Shown: positions 9,285 to 16,864 of the stretch, in pieces
Position numbering within the stretch: position 1 is the first letter of the stretch
How the letters are laid out: every line of letters begins with the position of its first letter
DNA from: Enterobacter cloacae complex sp. ECNIH7
Lineage (GTDB): Bacteria > Pseudomonadota > Gammaproteobacteria > Enterobacterales > Enterobacteriaceae
DNA: 64,000 nt
NCBI RefSeq assembly: GCF_002208095.1
Contig: NZ_CP017990.1
Coordinates: 3,844,001 to 3,908,000 of the forward strand
Direction: 5' to 3'
Position numbers and translations under genes: made by a program
The notes under the pieces: generated by a model
Database searches by the model: none
Seen by the model: the letters and a program-made list of their open reading frames with translations, nothing else
What the model was told of the DNA's origin: nothing

Positions 9285-10130
9285 CTAATCCGATAGTTTC
9301 ATTACATCAGAGACTTTCATTTGCTTCAAATGGCTATTTTTGTTCATGAAGTAATGGAATTGTCGGATAAAGTCAGTTGTGCAGGATTTAAGAGCCAAAG
9401 GCCTGTCGGTATCTTTGATTTGGCTGGACTGCCTCATTTCGCTTTCTTCGTCATCGTCTGTATACAGTAGTCTGGATAACCTGTCGTCAGAGACACGGAT
9501 TTTTTTAACGGCTGCCCACACCAGGATATCCAGCATAGGTATTACACGATAGCTGATGAGTTTCTTGATAGTTCCGTATCCAAAACGAACAGATTCCAAT
9601 GGGTTTTCATCAATACCCTTAACTTTACGCCATTGCGGTAATGCAGCTTTAAGCGACTCTGCAATCTCTTCGTCTGTGCCACTTGCCAAATCAATCTCGA
9701 ACATGACTGTTCGTGTAAACTGATCGGGCATAATGTCTGAAAGTGATTCCTCTCGAAGCTCTGCGTTTATAGAATAATTGTCACCTTCATGCCAAACAAA
9801 ACCTCCGCGTTGCATAGCAATAATGCTCGTTTCAGCAAGGCGATCAAGAGTTGTTAGAAAAAAATGGGGAGGCTGAAAAAGTTTGTTGGCAGGAGTCATG
9901 TATCCAAGTTGCCCTTCTGGAATCAAAAAAGGGTTGCCGGTGAAAATCTTTGAGAAGTAACTCATAAGAGTTCTGCTCTCAAACTCTTCCCGATACTCCT
10001 TAAAGAACAGATTCCGGGCCCATAACTCGTGATAGAAGTGTATTAATGAGAGATCTTCAAACTTGCGATAGTTATCTATGTTAAGCCAAGCTTTGATTTC
10101 TTTTGTATGCTCTAGAGACCAGTTGTTCAA
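9285..10130 (-). CDS. DUF6387-like island protein
   Basis: 281-residue soluble protein without a signal peptide or membrane segment. Conserved-looking features are an N-terminal stretch with YRKFEDLSLIHFYHELWARN, a central FEIDLASGTDEEI, and a C-terminal LKSCTTDFIRQFHYFM. It resembles the uncharacterised DUF6387 proteins often found with AlpA regulators in integrated islands. The match is from memory of the family and moderate at best. Function is unknown. It stands alone on the minus strand with its own terminator, between the AlpA gene and the left att-like repeat. Its upstream intergenic region runs to the integrase remnant. Confidence 0.55.
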   Translation of the reverse strand: MNNWSLEHTKEIKAWLNIDNYRKFEDLSLIHFYHELWARNLFFKEYREEFESRTLMSYFSKIFTGNPFLIPEGQLGYMTPANKLFQPPHFFLTTLDRLAETSIIAMQRGGFVWHEGDNYSINAELREESLSDIMPDQFTRTVMFEIDLASGTDEEIAESLKAALPQWRKVKGIDENPLESVRFGYGTIKKLISYRVIPMLDILVWAAVKKIRVSDDRLSRLLYTDDDEESEMRQSSQIKDTDRPLALKSCTTDFIRQFHYFMNKNSHLKQMKVSDVMKLSD

Positions 10131-10410
10131 AATCCATTCTCCACCTATGCTGGTACTGCCCTACGGGTACAATTCAGTTATGCTGAAAAACTACCGTATA
10201 CACTAATCGGTGGAAAGCAGATCCTGCTTACGCAGTTCAACTCCCAGTTGGTAGCTGAACTGAGGATTTATTATCTTTTGATACAATTTGCCAGTCAGCT
10301 AATCGTGAGAACTCATACCATTAAGATTTATGGTTCCTTTTTAGAACCACCGATAAAATAGAAATAGAAAATTAATATAAAAATCAATAAGTTGAATAAC
10401 TAATCATAGA

Positions 10411-10421
10411 GACGCCAGCCC
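10411..10421. repeat. Left copy of att-like direct repeat
   Basis: The 11-mer gacgccagccc occurs here and again at 15992-16002, directly before the sequence that normally follows ssrA. It contains cgccagc from the 3' end of tmRNA. Its position just upstream of an integrase gene is where the attachment site of a P4-type island is expected. It probably marks the junction of two islands inserted one after another. Confidence 0.65.
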
Positions 10422-10454
10422 CCAAACATTCATTCATGATGCATCATGAACCTT

Positions 10455-10492
10455 AAAAAAGCCTGCAACTTCAAAGAGTTGCAGGCTTTTTT
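10455..10492 (+). terminator. Strong bidirectional terminator
   Basis: A perfect 16-bp stem (aaaaaagcctgcaact / agttgcaggctttttt) around a 6-base loop, with a T run on each strand. It insulates the truncated integrase gene from the neighbouring island. Confidence 0.88.
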
Positions 10493-10590
10493 GTTGCATG
10501 TGTGGTCATGATATCTGTATGAATCTTGAGCATTATGTATCTTGTTTTGTACCGCGTTGCCAGAACGCTAAAAAAACAAGGTGCAAAAAT

Positions 10591-11355
10591 ATGCCTAAGG
10601 TATTGAAATCCCTAACCAATACCGAGATCGCTGCCGCCAAGCCGCAGAAGACCGAGTATATGCTGCGCGATGGCGACGGACTGGCGTTGTTGATTAAGCC
10701 ATCCGGCAGAAAGATCTGGTACTTCGAATACACTCCCCCGGCGCTGAAAAAACGGACCAAAATCAGCATTGGCCCCTACCCGGTAGTCACCCTCGCCATG
10801 GCGCGAGATTTCAGGTTGCAATACCGGCGTTTACTCGTGCAGGGCATCGACCCGCAGGCCCACCAGGAGCAGGTTGCAGAGGAGCAACGACTCCAGAATG
10901 AAAGCACGCTGGAAAAAGTTGCGGAGCAGTGGCTCAAAGAGAAGAAGCGGACCAGCGATCTTAGCGAAGATCACGCCAAAGATGTCTGGCGTTCGCTGGA
11001 GATGCACGTCTTCCCTTCTCTGGGTAACACACCCGTTACCGAGATCCGTCCCAAAATGCTCAAGGAACACCTTACACCGCTGGAAGAACAGGGCATCCTC
11101 GAAACGCTGCGGCGGGTTATCTCACGACTCAATGAAATCTTCCGCTTTGCCATCTCCGAAGAGCTCATCGAGTTCAATCCGGCTGACAACCTGGTCGCCC
11201 GCTTCAAGAAACCGAAAAAGCAGAACATGCCCGCCCTTCACCCCAGTGAACTCGGCAGGCTAATGCTGGCCTTAGAGGACTGTGCCTGGCTGCTATGTCA
11301 GGTTGGTCAAGCCCTTAACCCCGCAAGCCGGACAATGCGGCGGGGGCGTCTCTGA
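10591..11355 (+). pseudogene. Truncated P4/CP4-57-type integrase
   Basis: The first part of a tyrosine integrase of the type that inserts at ssrA and other RNA genes. The DUF4102 arm-binding domain is intact (SLTNTEIAAAKPQKTEYMLRD, GDGLALLIKPSGRKIWYFEY). The core-binding domain continues to NMPALHPSELGRLM. Similarity to CP4-57 integrase stops at about base 11,285, after ALEDCA. The remaining 20 or so residues are unrelated and the frame then ends. The whole catalytic domain with the Arg-His-Arg-Tyr residues is missing, so it cannot recombine. The ATG at 10591 is chosen over upstream starts because MPKVLKSLTNTE matches the usual N terminus of the family. Confidence 0.88.
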
Positions 11356-11799
11356 CGCAGTCCGGTCGTTGTTGCTGCTATAGCCTGTGCCAGCAAGAGG
11401 CAGGTTGGTACCGCGTCTTTAGACGGGGCGTATCTCTGCGCCATTAAACAGGTTGCCTGAAACGGCGGCGCGTCACTTTGGGGGCCAAACAAAACAAAGT
11501 GACGCCGACGCACCAGCCGCCGTCTTATCAGGCTTATCGTTGTATTAACCCTCTGACGCCATCATTTCTGCGTCAAAAAGATAAAAAAGAGGAATGAGCA
11601 GTACCGGAGGCGGATCACGACGATCCGGGGGCATCCCTGCTGAGTCAGGCGGCCTGCACACCGTGCAGTACCGTACCCCACCATACCTCAACTCTCGCCT
11701 TCCGGCGCACCGGTATTGTTCAGCATGGCGCAATGTTCAGTGCCGTACATTCCCCACGCGCCGGAAAATATTGCTACCGCATCAGGCGGAGGAGTCAGC
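11356..11799. other. Decayed sequence between two integrase remnants
   Basis: This stretch of about 440 bp has no frame with recognisable protein similarity and no ribosome binding site followed by a plausible gene. It includes two copies of a cggcgg-like motif around an acaaagtgacg segment, probably leftover mobile DNA. I see no function in it. Confidence 0.5.
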
Positions 11800-12314
11800 A
11801 TGTCGCGACTGGCACAGGATATGAAAAAACTGGCGCACCGCGCAGATGGCAGCCACAAAACCGTCCACGACCGCGAACAGATGGCGCAGCGTTTTGCCCA
11901 TCATCTGCTGGCGCAGAATATTCAGGTAACCAGCACCAGCCAGCTCAAAGCCAGACACATCGCAGGATATATTCATGAACGACTGGCGCAGGGTATTTCC
12001 CTGCATACCTTACAGAATGAGAACAACAGGAAAAAGGCGCTGAACGTCTGCCCGTGATCTTCGGCACCAAAGGCGGTCGACCGCGCATGACACAGATGAT
12101 TGACCGGGAAGCGATTCGCTAGGCTGTGAAAGAGGTGCTTGAGATTGTCGGGGAGCGTGACGGACATCTCATTGACAAACCGGATCTGAAATCCGCGATG
12201 GATTACTGGCACAACCATCTCCGCGATGCCGGGCTGACGGGTGAATACTTTCCCCACTCCCTGCGCTATGCCAGGGTGCAGGACGCGATCCGCTATTATG
12301 AAGTAGATGGATAA
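11800..12314 (+). pseudogene. Frameshifted phage integrase remnant (integrase domain type)
   Basis: Begins with ggaggag 5 bases before the ATG and encodes MSRLAQDMKKLAHRADGS and later ARHIAGYIHERLAQGISLHT. This is the N-terminal SAM-like domain of the integrase family found in many enterobacterial islands. After HTLQNE the frame is lost through a deletion. Sequence from the C-terminal half resumes in another frame (RPRMTQMIDREAIR, an in-frame TAG at 12120, then AVKEVLEIVGERDGHL and FPHSLRYA) and ends at 12314. Most of the central domain is missing and the reading frame is broken at least twice, so it is non-functional. Confidence 0.8.
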
Positions 12315-12402
12315 CAGGGTCCCATGAATACAATGATCTCCCAACGTAATTCTCTTTAACGTCTGCCGGGTATTTCACTTTTTCGCGGGTACTTTGGGAA
12401 TA

Positions 12403-12795
12403 CTAGTGGATAATCTCGTTGACCGAAGACTGAGAAAGCAGGGCCTGCCATTGGATTTTCAGTGCCTTGGATAAGCGAGGCTTACCCGCAAAACACTGCT
12501 TACGCTTACCAGAAGCAGATTTCCGCTTTCTCGTTTTCATAAAGATCAATGAACAAGCAGCAGGATGTGCCTTCAAGCAATCTATGGCCGTATCTCGCTG
12601 TTCTTTGTTATCGAACCGCCAGCTAAAACCACCAGGCAAGCGCATAACATCATCTTTAAAACCTTTATTGGCCCGGAAACCTGTGCTACTGAGGTCCATA
12701 TTGATACGCCGAATTGCATCAGCTGCATACTTCTGACGACGCGAACCTGGGAGCTCATCAATAGCAATAAGTAAAGAATACTGATACGCAATCAT
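12403..12795 (-). CDS. Unknown protein with basic C-terminal tail (pair, second gene)
   Basis: 130-residue protein with no family I recognise. The N-terminal 85 residues look like a compact alpha/beta domain (YQYSLLIAIDELPG at the start, RFDNKEQRDTAIDCLKAHPAAC later). The following tail is strongly basic (KTRKRKSASGKRKQ), suggesting nucleic-acid contact. Its start codon overlaps the stop of the upstream gene (taatg), so the two are translationally coupled. Overlapping small gene pairs next to HipBA-type modules may be toxin-antitoxin systems, but nothing in the sequence proves this. Confidence 0.5.
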   Translation of the reverse strand: MIAYQYSLLIAIDELPGSRRQKYAADAIRRINMDLSSTGFRANKGFKDDVMRLPGGFSWRFDNKEQRDTAIDCLKAHPAACSLIFMKTRKRKSASGKRKQCFAGKPRLSKALKIQWQALLSQSSVNEIIH

Positions 12796-13100
12796 TATGA
12801 TTCCTCTCCTTCTTTCCCATAAATGGAGGCCAACAAAGTTTCGCTGCTTAGCTTGCGGAATTTTGAGGCTGACTCATGCCGGATCAAGCTATAGCTAGTG
12901 TGGGTGATCTGAAACATACACCAGCCACGGTCTTTTAATTCAGATATAAGCGAAGCCAAATAATACTGGTCAACGAAGTCACGTTGAGCGAGCGCCCCAA
13001 ATCCCTTCAACGACATCTGAAAGCGAGTGATCGGTTTTTCATCGTTAAGTTTTTCCATCGCAATGCGAATGAGTTCAGCGACGTCAGAAGGTGTTCTCAT
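12795..13100 (-). CDS. Unknown small protein (pair, first gene)
   Basis: 101-residue soluble protein, first of a coupled pair on the minus strand. It begins MRTPSDVAELIRIAME and contains the segments QMSLKGFGALAQRDFVDQ and SELKDRGWCMFQITHTSYSLI. The second is a strand-helix pattern that could be a small winged-helix or ACT-like fold. No named family is apparent. The start has gggag 7 bases upstream. Its promoter must lie in the 490-bp region shared with the divergent HipBA genes, where two 16-bp direct repeats sit. Confidence 0.5.
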   Translation of the reverse strand: MRTPSDVAELIRIAMEKLNDEKPITRFQMSLKGFGALAQRDFVDQYYLASLISELKDRGWCMFQITHTSYSLIRHESASKFRKLSSETLLASIYGKEGEES

Positions 13101-13592
13101 TATTAGCTCCCGCGTAATGGTGATGTAATCACTTTAGCAGTACGTCGACTAGCACTCAACACTTAAATACACTTATTAAATACACCCAGTATCCAATTAA
13201 CTGCATTTATAGTGAGTAGCATGCCTTGAATTATGATTGTAATGGCGTGACCTTGGCACATTTTCTTCTCGTGCTGATCTCGCACTATTTTCAGTAACAC
13301 CAGAATTTTGTAACGTATACGATGCTAAATTGTCTCTATCAGCCAATTTTGTAACGTATATATTGCATATATATCGTAATCCACAAATTCACGATCCGTT
13401 CGATATCTTCTCCTTTTTGCTTTATCAGCAAACCATCATATTTCCTTACGGGTCCGCTTACCGGGGTACCTGAACATATAAAGCCAGCCGTAACGACTGC
13501 CTATACTGCAGCCCCCAACATATGCAATGTATTCATTACAAATTCACGTTTTTTGGCATATAATGGAACATATAAGTTGCGAGGTTATGCAT
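13101..13592. promoter_or_regulatory. Divergent control region with two 16-bp direct repeats
   Basis: The region between the unknown pair (minus) and hipBA (plus) contains the perfect 16-mer aattttgtaacgtata at 13304-13319 and at 13345-13360, 41 bp apart. That is about four helical turns, so both would face the same side. A candidate -10 tataat lies at 13559-13564, about 30 bp before the HipB-like start. The repeats look like operator sites, but whose they are is not known. Confidence 0.5.
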
Positions 13593-13961
13593 ATGAAAAT
13601 ATCAATAGCTATGTCAGACACAGCCATTGCAAAAGAACTGTTCGAACGCCTGGAGGCTTACCGAAAATCTCGGGGTATTTCTCAGGAAACCCTGGTTGAA
13701 AATCTCGGCATTAGTCGGCCAACCTACGCACGGTTGAAGAATGGAGCCTGCAGTCTGGCAACATTTATTGCAGTTCTGCGCGAAATGCGGCTGCTTGAAG
13801 GGCTTGATTTGCTTGTACCAACTCTGGAAGTGCGCCCATCTGATGTGTTCAGGGCGCAGAAAAAACAGAGCAGGAGAGTTTCCGGCATCTCGGCTTCAAA
13901 AGAAAATCCCGTTTTGAACAGAGTAGGCGCAATGCTGGCCCTCAGGAATAAGGTAAAATAA
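13593..13961 (+). CDS. HipB-like antitoxin, XRE-family regulator
   Basis: 122-residue helix-turn-helix protein. The XRE domain is clear: LEAYRKSRGISQETLVENLG, then SRPTYARLKNG as the recognition helix, near residues 19-60. The C-terminal third is basic (RAQKKQSRRVSGIS). It immediately precedes a HipA-family kinase, whose start overlaps this stop (taatg). In this arrangement HipB binds the operator and holds HipA inactive, and the pair normally represses its own promoter. I placed the start at the ATG at 13593 because gcgagg lies 8 bases upstream; the longer frame has no such site. Confidence 0.85.
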   Translation: MKISIAMSDTAIAKELFERLEAYRKSRGISQETLVENLGISRPTYARLKNGACSLATFIAVLREMRLLEGLDLLVPTLEVRPSDVFRAQKKQSRRVSGISASKENPVLNRVGAMLALRNKVK

Positions 13962-15268
13962 TGATCGCTAATTCATGTGAAGTGCTGTTCGATGGGATTA
14001 CTGCCGGATATCTGGCGTATACAGGAGACAGCAAAATTGCCACCTTTGAGTACACGGAAGACTGGAGGACTGCTGGTTTCAGCCTATCGCCACGGTATCT
14101 GCCTCTTGAGAAGGGAATATTTACCTTCCCTGCACTGCCATGGGAAACATATCGCGGTTTGCCAGCAGTTTTTGCGGACTCGCTCCCGGATGATTTTGGT
14201 AACACTCTGATTGATGCCTGGCTGGCACGAGAAGGTCGTGACAAGTCCCAATTTCTTGCAATAGACCGTTTGCTATATACCGGGAGCCGCGGTATGGGAG
14301 CCCTGGAGTACCTGCCCACCAATAACCCTGATACACCCTATAGCGAGCCTCTGTTAATTGCTGAGTTGGTAAGCATGGCTCAAAAGGTCCTAGATACGCG
14401 AAACGGCCTTGAACTGAACGATCATGAAGAATCTTCTCTTTCCAAGTTGTTGCAGATTGGTACTTCAGCTGGTGGTGCAAGGGCTAAGGCGGTAATCGCA
14501 GTTAATCAGGATAGAACGGAAATTCGGTCCGGCCAGGTTAATGCGCCAACAGGATTTGAGCATTTTCTCCTTAAGTTTGATGGCGTCGAAGAACACAAAA
14601 CTGAACGTCAAACCTTTGGTGACCCGAAGGGTTACGGCCTGATGGAATATGTCTATCATCTGATGGCTAAGCAAGTGGGGATCAACATGTCGCACTGTGA
14701 ATTGCTCCGCGAAGAAGGGTCCCAGCGGGCACACTTTATGACGAAGCGATTCGACCGGGAAAACAACAAGAAATTTCATGTACTGAGCTTATGCGGATTG
14801 GCTCATGCAAACTTCAGAAAGGCTGGTGAGTACAGCTATGAAGAGATGCTCGGAATTGCTCGTGAGATAGGGTTAACGAACCATGAGCAGGAACAGATTT
14901 ATCGCAGGATGGTATTCAATGTAATCGCAAGAAACCATGATGATCACACAAAAAACTGGTCATTTATGGTCAATGATAATTATCGTTGGACGCTTGCTCC
15001 GGCCTTCGATATTGCCTGGAGTTACAGAGCAGATTCGGAATGGGTGGCCTCACATCAACTTACCCTCGCGGGTAAGCGAGACAACTTCACAATAGATGAT
15101 TTACTGAGCGTGGCAACTCACATCACCAGCCTGCGACCAAGTAAGGCCAAGCAAATTATCAAAGAAACAATTAAAACGGTTTCCTGCTGGCGTGAGCTGG
15201 CGGAAAGTGAGGGTGTTCCGGCATCACTTAGAGATGAAATTTGGAAAACCCTTCGCCTTCAATGGTAA
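13961..15268 (+). CDS. HipA-family serine/threonine kinase toxin
   Basis: 435-residue HipA-type kinase. Visible family features are the N-terminal subdomain (GRDKSQFLAIDRLLYTGSRGMGALEY), the glycine-rich ATP loop in IGTSAGGARAKAV, HFLLKFDG, FMTKRFDRE, the catalytic loop RNHDDHTKNW (near residue 330) and the metal-binding Asp in LAPAFDIAWS. E. coli HipA phosphorylates glutamyl-tRNA synthetase and induces dormancy, and targets differ between relatives. Length and key residues are intact, unlike the integrases around it. It is coupled to the HipB-like gene by a one-base overlap. Its survival in a decaying island fits an addiction role. Confidence 0.9.
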   Translation: MIANSCEVLFDGITAGYLAYTGDSKIATFEYTEDWRTAGFSLSPRYLPLEKGIFTFPALPWETYRGLPAVFADSLPDDFGNTLIDAWLAREGRDKSQFLAIDRLLYTGSRGMGALEYLPTNNPDTPYSEPLLIAELVSMAQKVLDTRNGLELNDHEESSLSKLLQIGTSAGGARAKAVIAVNQDRTEIRSGQVNAPTGFEHFLLKFDGVEEHKTERQTFGDPKGYGLMEYVYHLMAKQVGINMSHCELLREEGSQRAHFMTKRFDRENNKKFHVLSLCGLAHANFRKAGEYSYEEMLGIAREIGLTNHEQEQIYRRMVFNVIARNHDDHTKNWSFMVNDNYRWTLAPAFDIAWSYRADSEWVASHQLTLAGKRDNFTIDDLLSVATHITSLRPSKAKQIIKETIKTVSCWRELAESEGVPASLRDEIWKTLRLQW

Positions 15269-15380
15269 CGTTAACGATACGAAATCACAATTTAACATGC
15301 CTTTTGCAACGTTTTCGATACCGATACAATAATCAGCCCACGATTAATTTGGCCCGGAAATGTTACCTCCGGGCTTTCAA

Positions 15381-15623
15381 TCATCTGCAATAAACAACCA
15401 TCAGAGAGAGTATGCTTGCTAATGCAGGGTGTCGCAGGAGGGATGCTTCCGGATGTATTGGACGTCGCACCAGCTCCCCTCCGCAGTTCGGACACTGGCT
15501 GTTAAGCCATTGGGTCACGCAATCGACACAAAATGTGTATTCGAATGAACAGATGCATGCCTCTTTTGATGCAGGCGGCAGATCTTTATCACAGCATTCG
15601 CAATTAGGACAGAGTTCAAGCAT
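15381..15623 (-). CDS. DUF1272 cysteine-rich protein
   Basis: 80-residue protein of the DUF1272 family. It opens with the typical MLELCPNCECCDKDLPP and continues ICSFEYTFCVDCV and CPNCGGELVRRP. Nine or more cysteines in paired CxxC form suggest two zinc sites. Function of the family is unknown, and members are usually single small genes near mobile or stress loci. The last 20 residues (ASILSLMVVYCR) diverge from the usual end and may be an altered tail. It has no partner gene nearby and sits close to the right end of the island. Confidence 0.85.
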   Translation of the reverse strand: MLELCPNCECCDKDLPPASKEACICSFEYTFCVDCVTQWLNSQCPNCGGELVRRPIHPEASLLRHPALASILSLMVVYCR

Positions 15624-15991
15624 GGTGCTCTCTTATTGTTAAAGGGACATCATTGGCTATACCAAAGGCCATCTACCCGTATCTCCTTCGGCGATAGATG
15701 ACGTTATTGTTTTTCACGTGTATTAGATGAGCATGGTTTACAGTCTGGAAAATTCAAGAGAATGAATTATCCGACAGAAACGCTCACTTCTGGAAACGAA
15801 CGACAAGCCTATAGTGTCCACCAAAGCCTCGACCAACACGCAAAATCCGCCCCCAACAATCACATTAAAAATCAATAAATTACGAAAACCCCTTCCACAT
15901 CAACATCATCGCCACTCTTTTTGCGCCTTCCCTTCCCCGCAAAAAATCAAAATCCCCAACAAACATAACCACCTCCCCCACCAATTACAGG

Positions 15992-16002
15992 GACGCCAGC
16001 CC
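15992..16002. repeat. Right copy of att-like direct repeat at ssrA
   Basis: The 11-mer gacgccagccc is identical to the copy at 10411-10421. It is followed by aaaattctccatcgg, the sequence directly after ssrA in related genomes. Compared with the normal tmRNA end (cgccagctccacca) four bases, tcca, are missing, so this copy is a scar and not a working tmRNA end. Confidence 0.72.
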
Positions 16003-16049
16003 AAAATTCTCCATCGGTGATTACCAGAGTCATCCGATGAAGTCCTAAG

Positions 16050-16083
16050 AGCCCGCACGGCGCAAGCCCTGCGGGCTTTTTTG
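16050..16083 (+). terminator. ssrA (tmRNA) transcription terminator
   Basis: The stem agcccgca / tgcgggct is followed by a run of T. This sequence and the bases before it (tccgatgaagtcctaag) match the terminator region downstream of ssrA in E. coli. Here the ssrA gene has been separated from its terminator by the inserted islands. Confidence 0.85.
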
Positions 16084-16211
16084 TGCCCCATTCCTACAGT
16101 TCCATCCATCCCTTTGACAAACATCAACCCCCTTCCCCCTTCTCCTGTGCAAAATTACCCACGCCACCCAGCGCTACGGATTAGCCGCCCCAACCCGGAA
16201 GGAACTCCACC

Positions 16212-16295
16212 ATGTACAGACCCATTACCGTCATTATCTTTATTCTCCTGACCCTCGCCGCCCTCGCGGAAATAGGCGTTTTATCCTTTGGATAA
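16212..16295 (+). CDS. 27-residue putative membrane peptide
   Basis: A short frame encoding MYRPITVIIFILLTLAALAE followed by seven more residues. It is a single hydrophobic helix with a short, mildly basic start, as in other enterobacterial single-span small proteins. A good ribosome binding site (ggaagga) lies 8 bases before the ATG. No named relative is recognised. Its position directly after the ssrA terminator, in an otherwise empty region, and the strong Shine-Dalgarno sequence support it. Expression is not proven. Confidence 0.5.
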   Translation: MYRPITVIIFILLTLAALAEIGVLSFG

Positions 16296-16420
16296 TCCTC
16301 AGGCGAAATATCCCTCATCAGGGCACATTGATCTCATTACAGTTTTTTCCTAAAGCCATCCCGCTTCGCCTGTGCCATGCTGAATCACGCTCATAACCGA
16401 TAACGTTAAATGAGGATATT

Positions 16421-16777
16421 ATGAAAAAAACAATTATCGCATTATCTGCCGTTCTGCTGGCTTCCCCAGTATTTGCTGCGACCACACATGCAACTGACGA
16501 TACCGTCGCGGCGGCGAACGCAAACGCCAACGAGGCTAAGCAAAAACTGCACGAAGAGCAGAACAAAGGTGAAGAGCTGAAGCTGAAACAGAAGCATGCT
16601 GCGGAAGGCAAAAGCGAGAGCCTGGGCAGCAAGGTCAGCGAAGATTCCCAGAAAGCCTGGCATAAAACCAAAGAAGGCACCGAGAAAGGGTGGGATGCCA
16701 CCAAAGAAGGCGCAGAGAAAGGCTGGAACAAAACCAAAGAAGGTGCCAGCGAGCTGGAAAAGAAAGTCACTGAGTAA
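16421..16777 (+). CDS. Periplasmic LEA-like repeat protein
   Basis: 118-residue protein with a cleavable signal peptide (MKKTIIALSAVLLASPVFA). The mature part is very hydrophilic and helical. Its C-terminal third repeats an 11-residue unit, KTKEGTEKGWD, ATKEGAEKGWN and KTKEGASEL. The 11-residue amphipathic period with Lys, Glu, Gly and Thr is the pattern of group 3 LEA and related desiccation-protective proteins. No cysteine or membrane segment is seen after the signal. A terminator follows directly, so it is a single-gene unit. A stress-protective periplasmic role is an inference from composition only. Confidence 0.65.
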   Translation: MKKTIIALSAVLLASPVFAATTHATDDTVAAANANANEAKQKLHEEQNKGEELKLKQKHAAEGKSESLGSKVSEDSQKAWHKTKEGTEKGWDATKEGAEKGWNKTKEGASELEKKVTE

Positions 16778-16785
16778 TCCCTTCG

Positions 16786-16810
16786 AAAGGCCGCAGACGC
16801 GGCCTTTTTT
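16786..16810 (+). terminator. Rho-independent terminator
   Basis: A perfect 9-bp stem (aaaggccgc / gcggccttt) with a 4-base loop and a following T run, 9 bases after the stop of the LEA-like gene. Confidence 0.9.
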
Positions 16811-16864
16811 ATTCCCTCCCGCCCTGCTCCCTGAAGGCTAAACTTGTCTCAGGAGGGCACCGTC

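Larger units (their letters stand above)
10131..10590. other. Intergenic junction between the two islands
   Basis: A 460-bp stretch without a supported gene. It holds a 12-mer aaaaatcaataa at 10379-10390, which recurs near the right island end, then the att-like core and a strong two-way terminator. An open frame running into the integrase from 10498 is only an upstream extension of that gene and is not supported by a ribosome binding site. Confidence 0.6.
15624..16211. other. Right island end, att repeat and ssrA downstream sequence
   Basis: About 590 bp without a gene longer than a shadow frame. From about 15,815 to 16,190 the plus strand is strikingly poor in G and rich in C, A and T, on both sides of the att repeat. 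The 12-mer aaaaatcaataa recurs at 15867-15878. Beyond 16,002 the sequence matches what follows ssrA in E. coli and its relatives (aaaattctccatcggtgatt). Confidence 0.7.

Noticed and set aside
11545..11824. Two overlapping frames before the second integrase remnant
   Set aside because: Translations are Arg and Ser-rich without similarity, and the region is decayed mobile DNA.
15814..16020. 68-codon frame rich in Pro, His and Asn at the island end
   Set aside because: It is produced by the G-poor composition of the region, crosses the att repeat, and has no ribosome binding site.
16050..16083. Hairpin considered as part of an intact tmRNA or tRNA gene
   Set aside because: Only the downstream terminator is present; the tmRNA body and tag reading frame are absent from the window. 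I found no complete tRNA or rRNA gene either.
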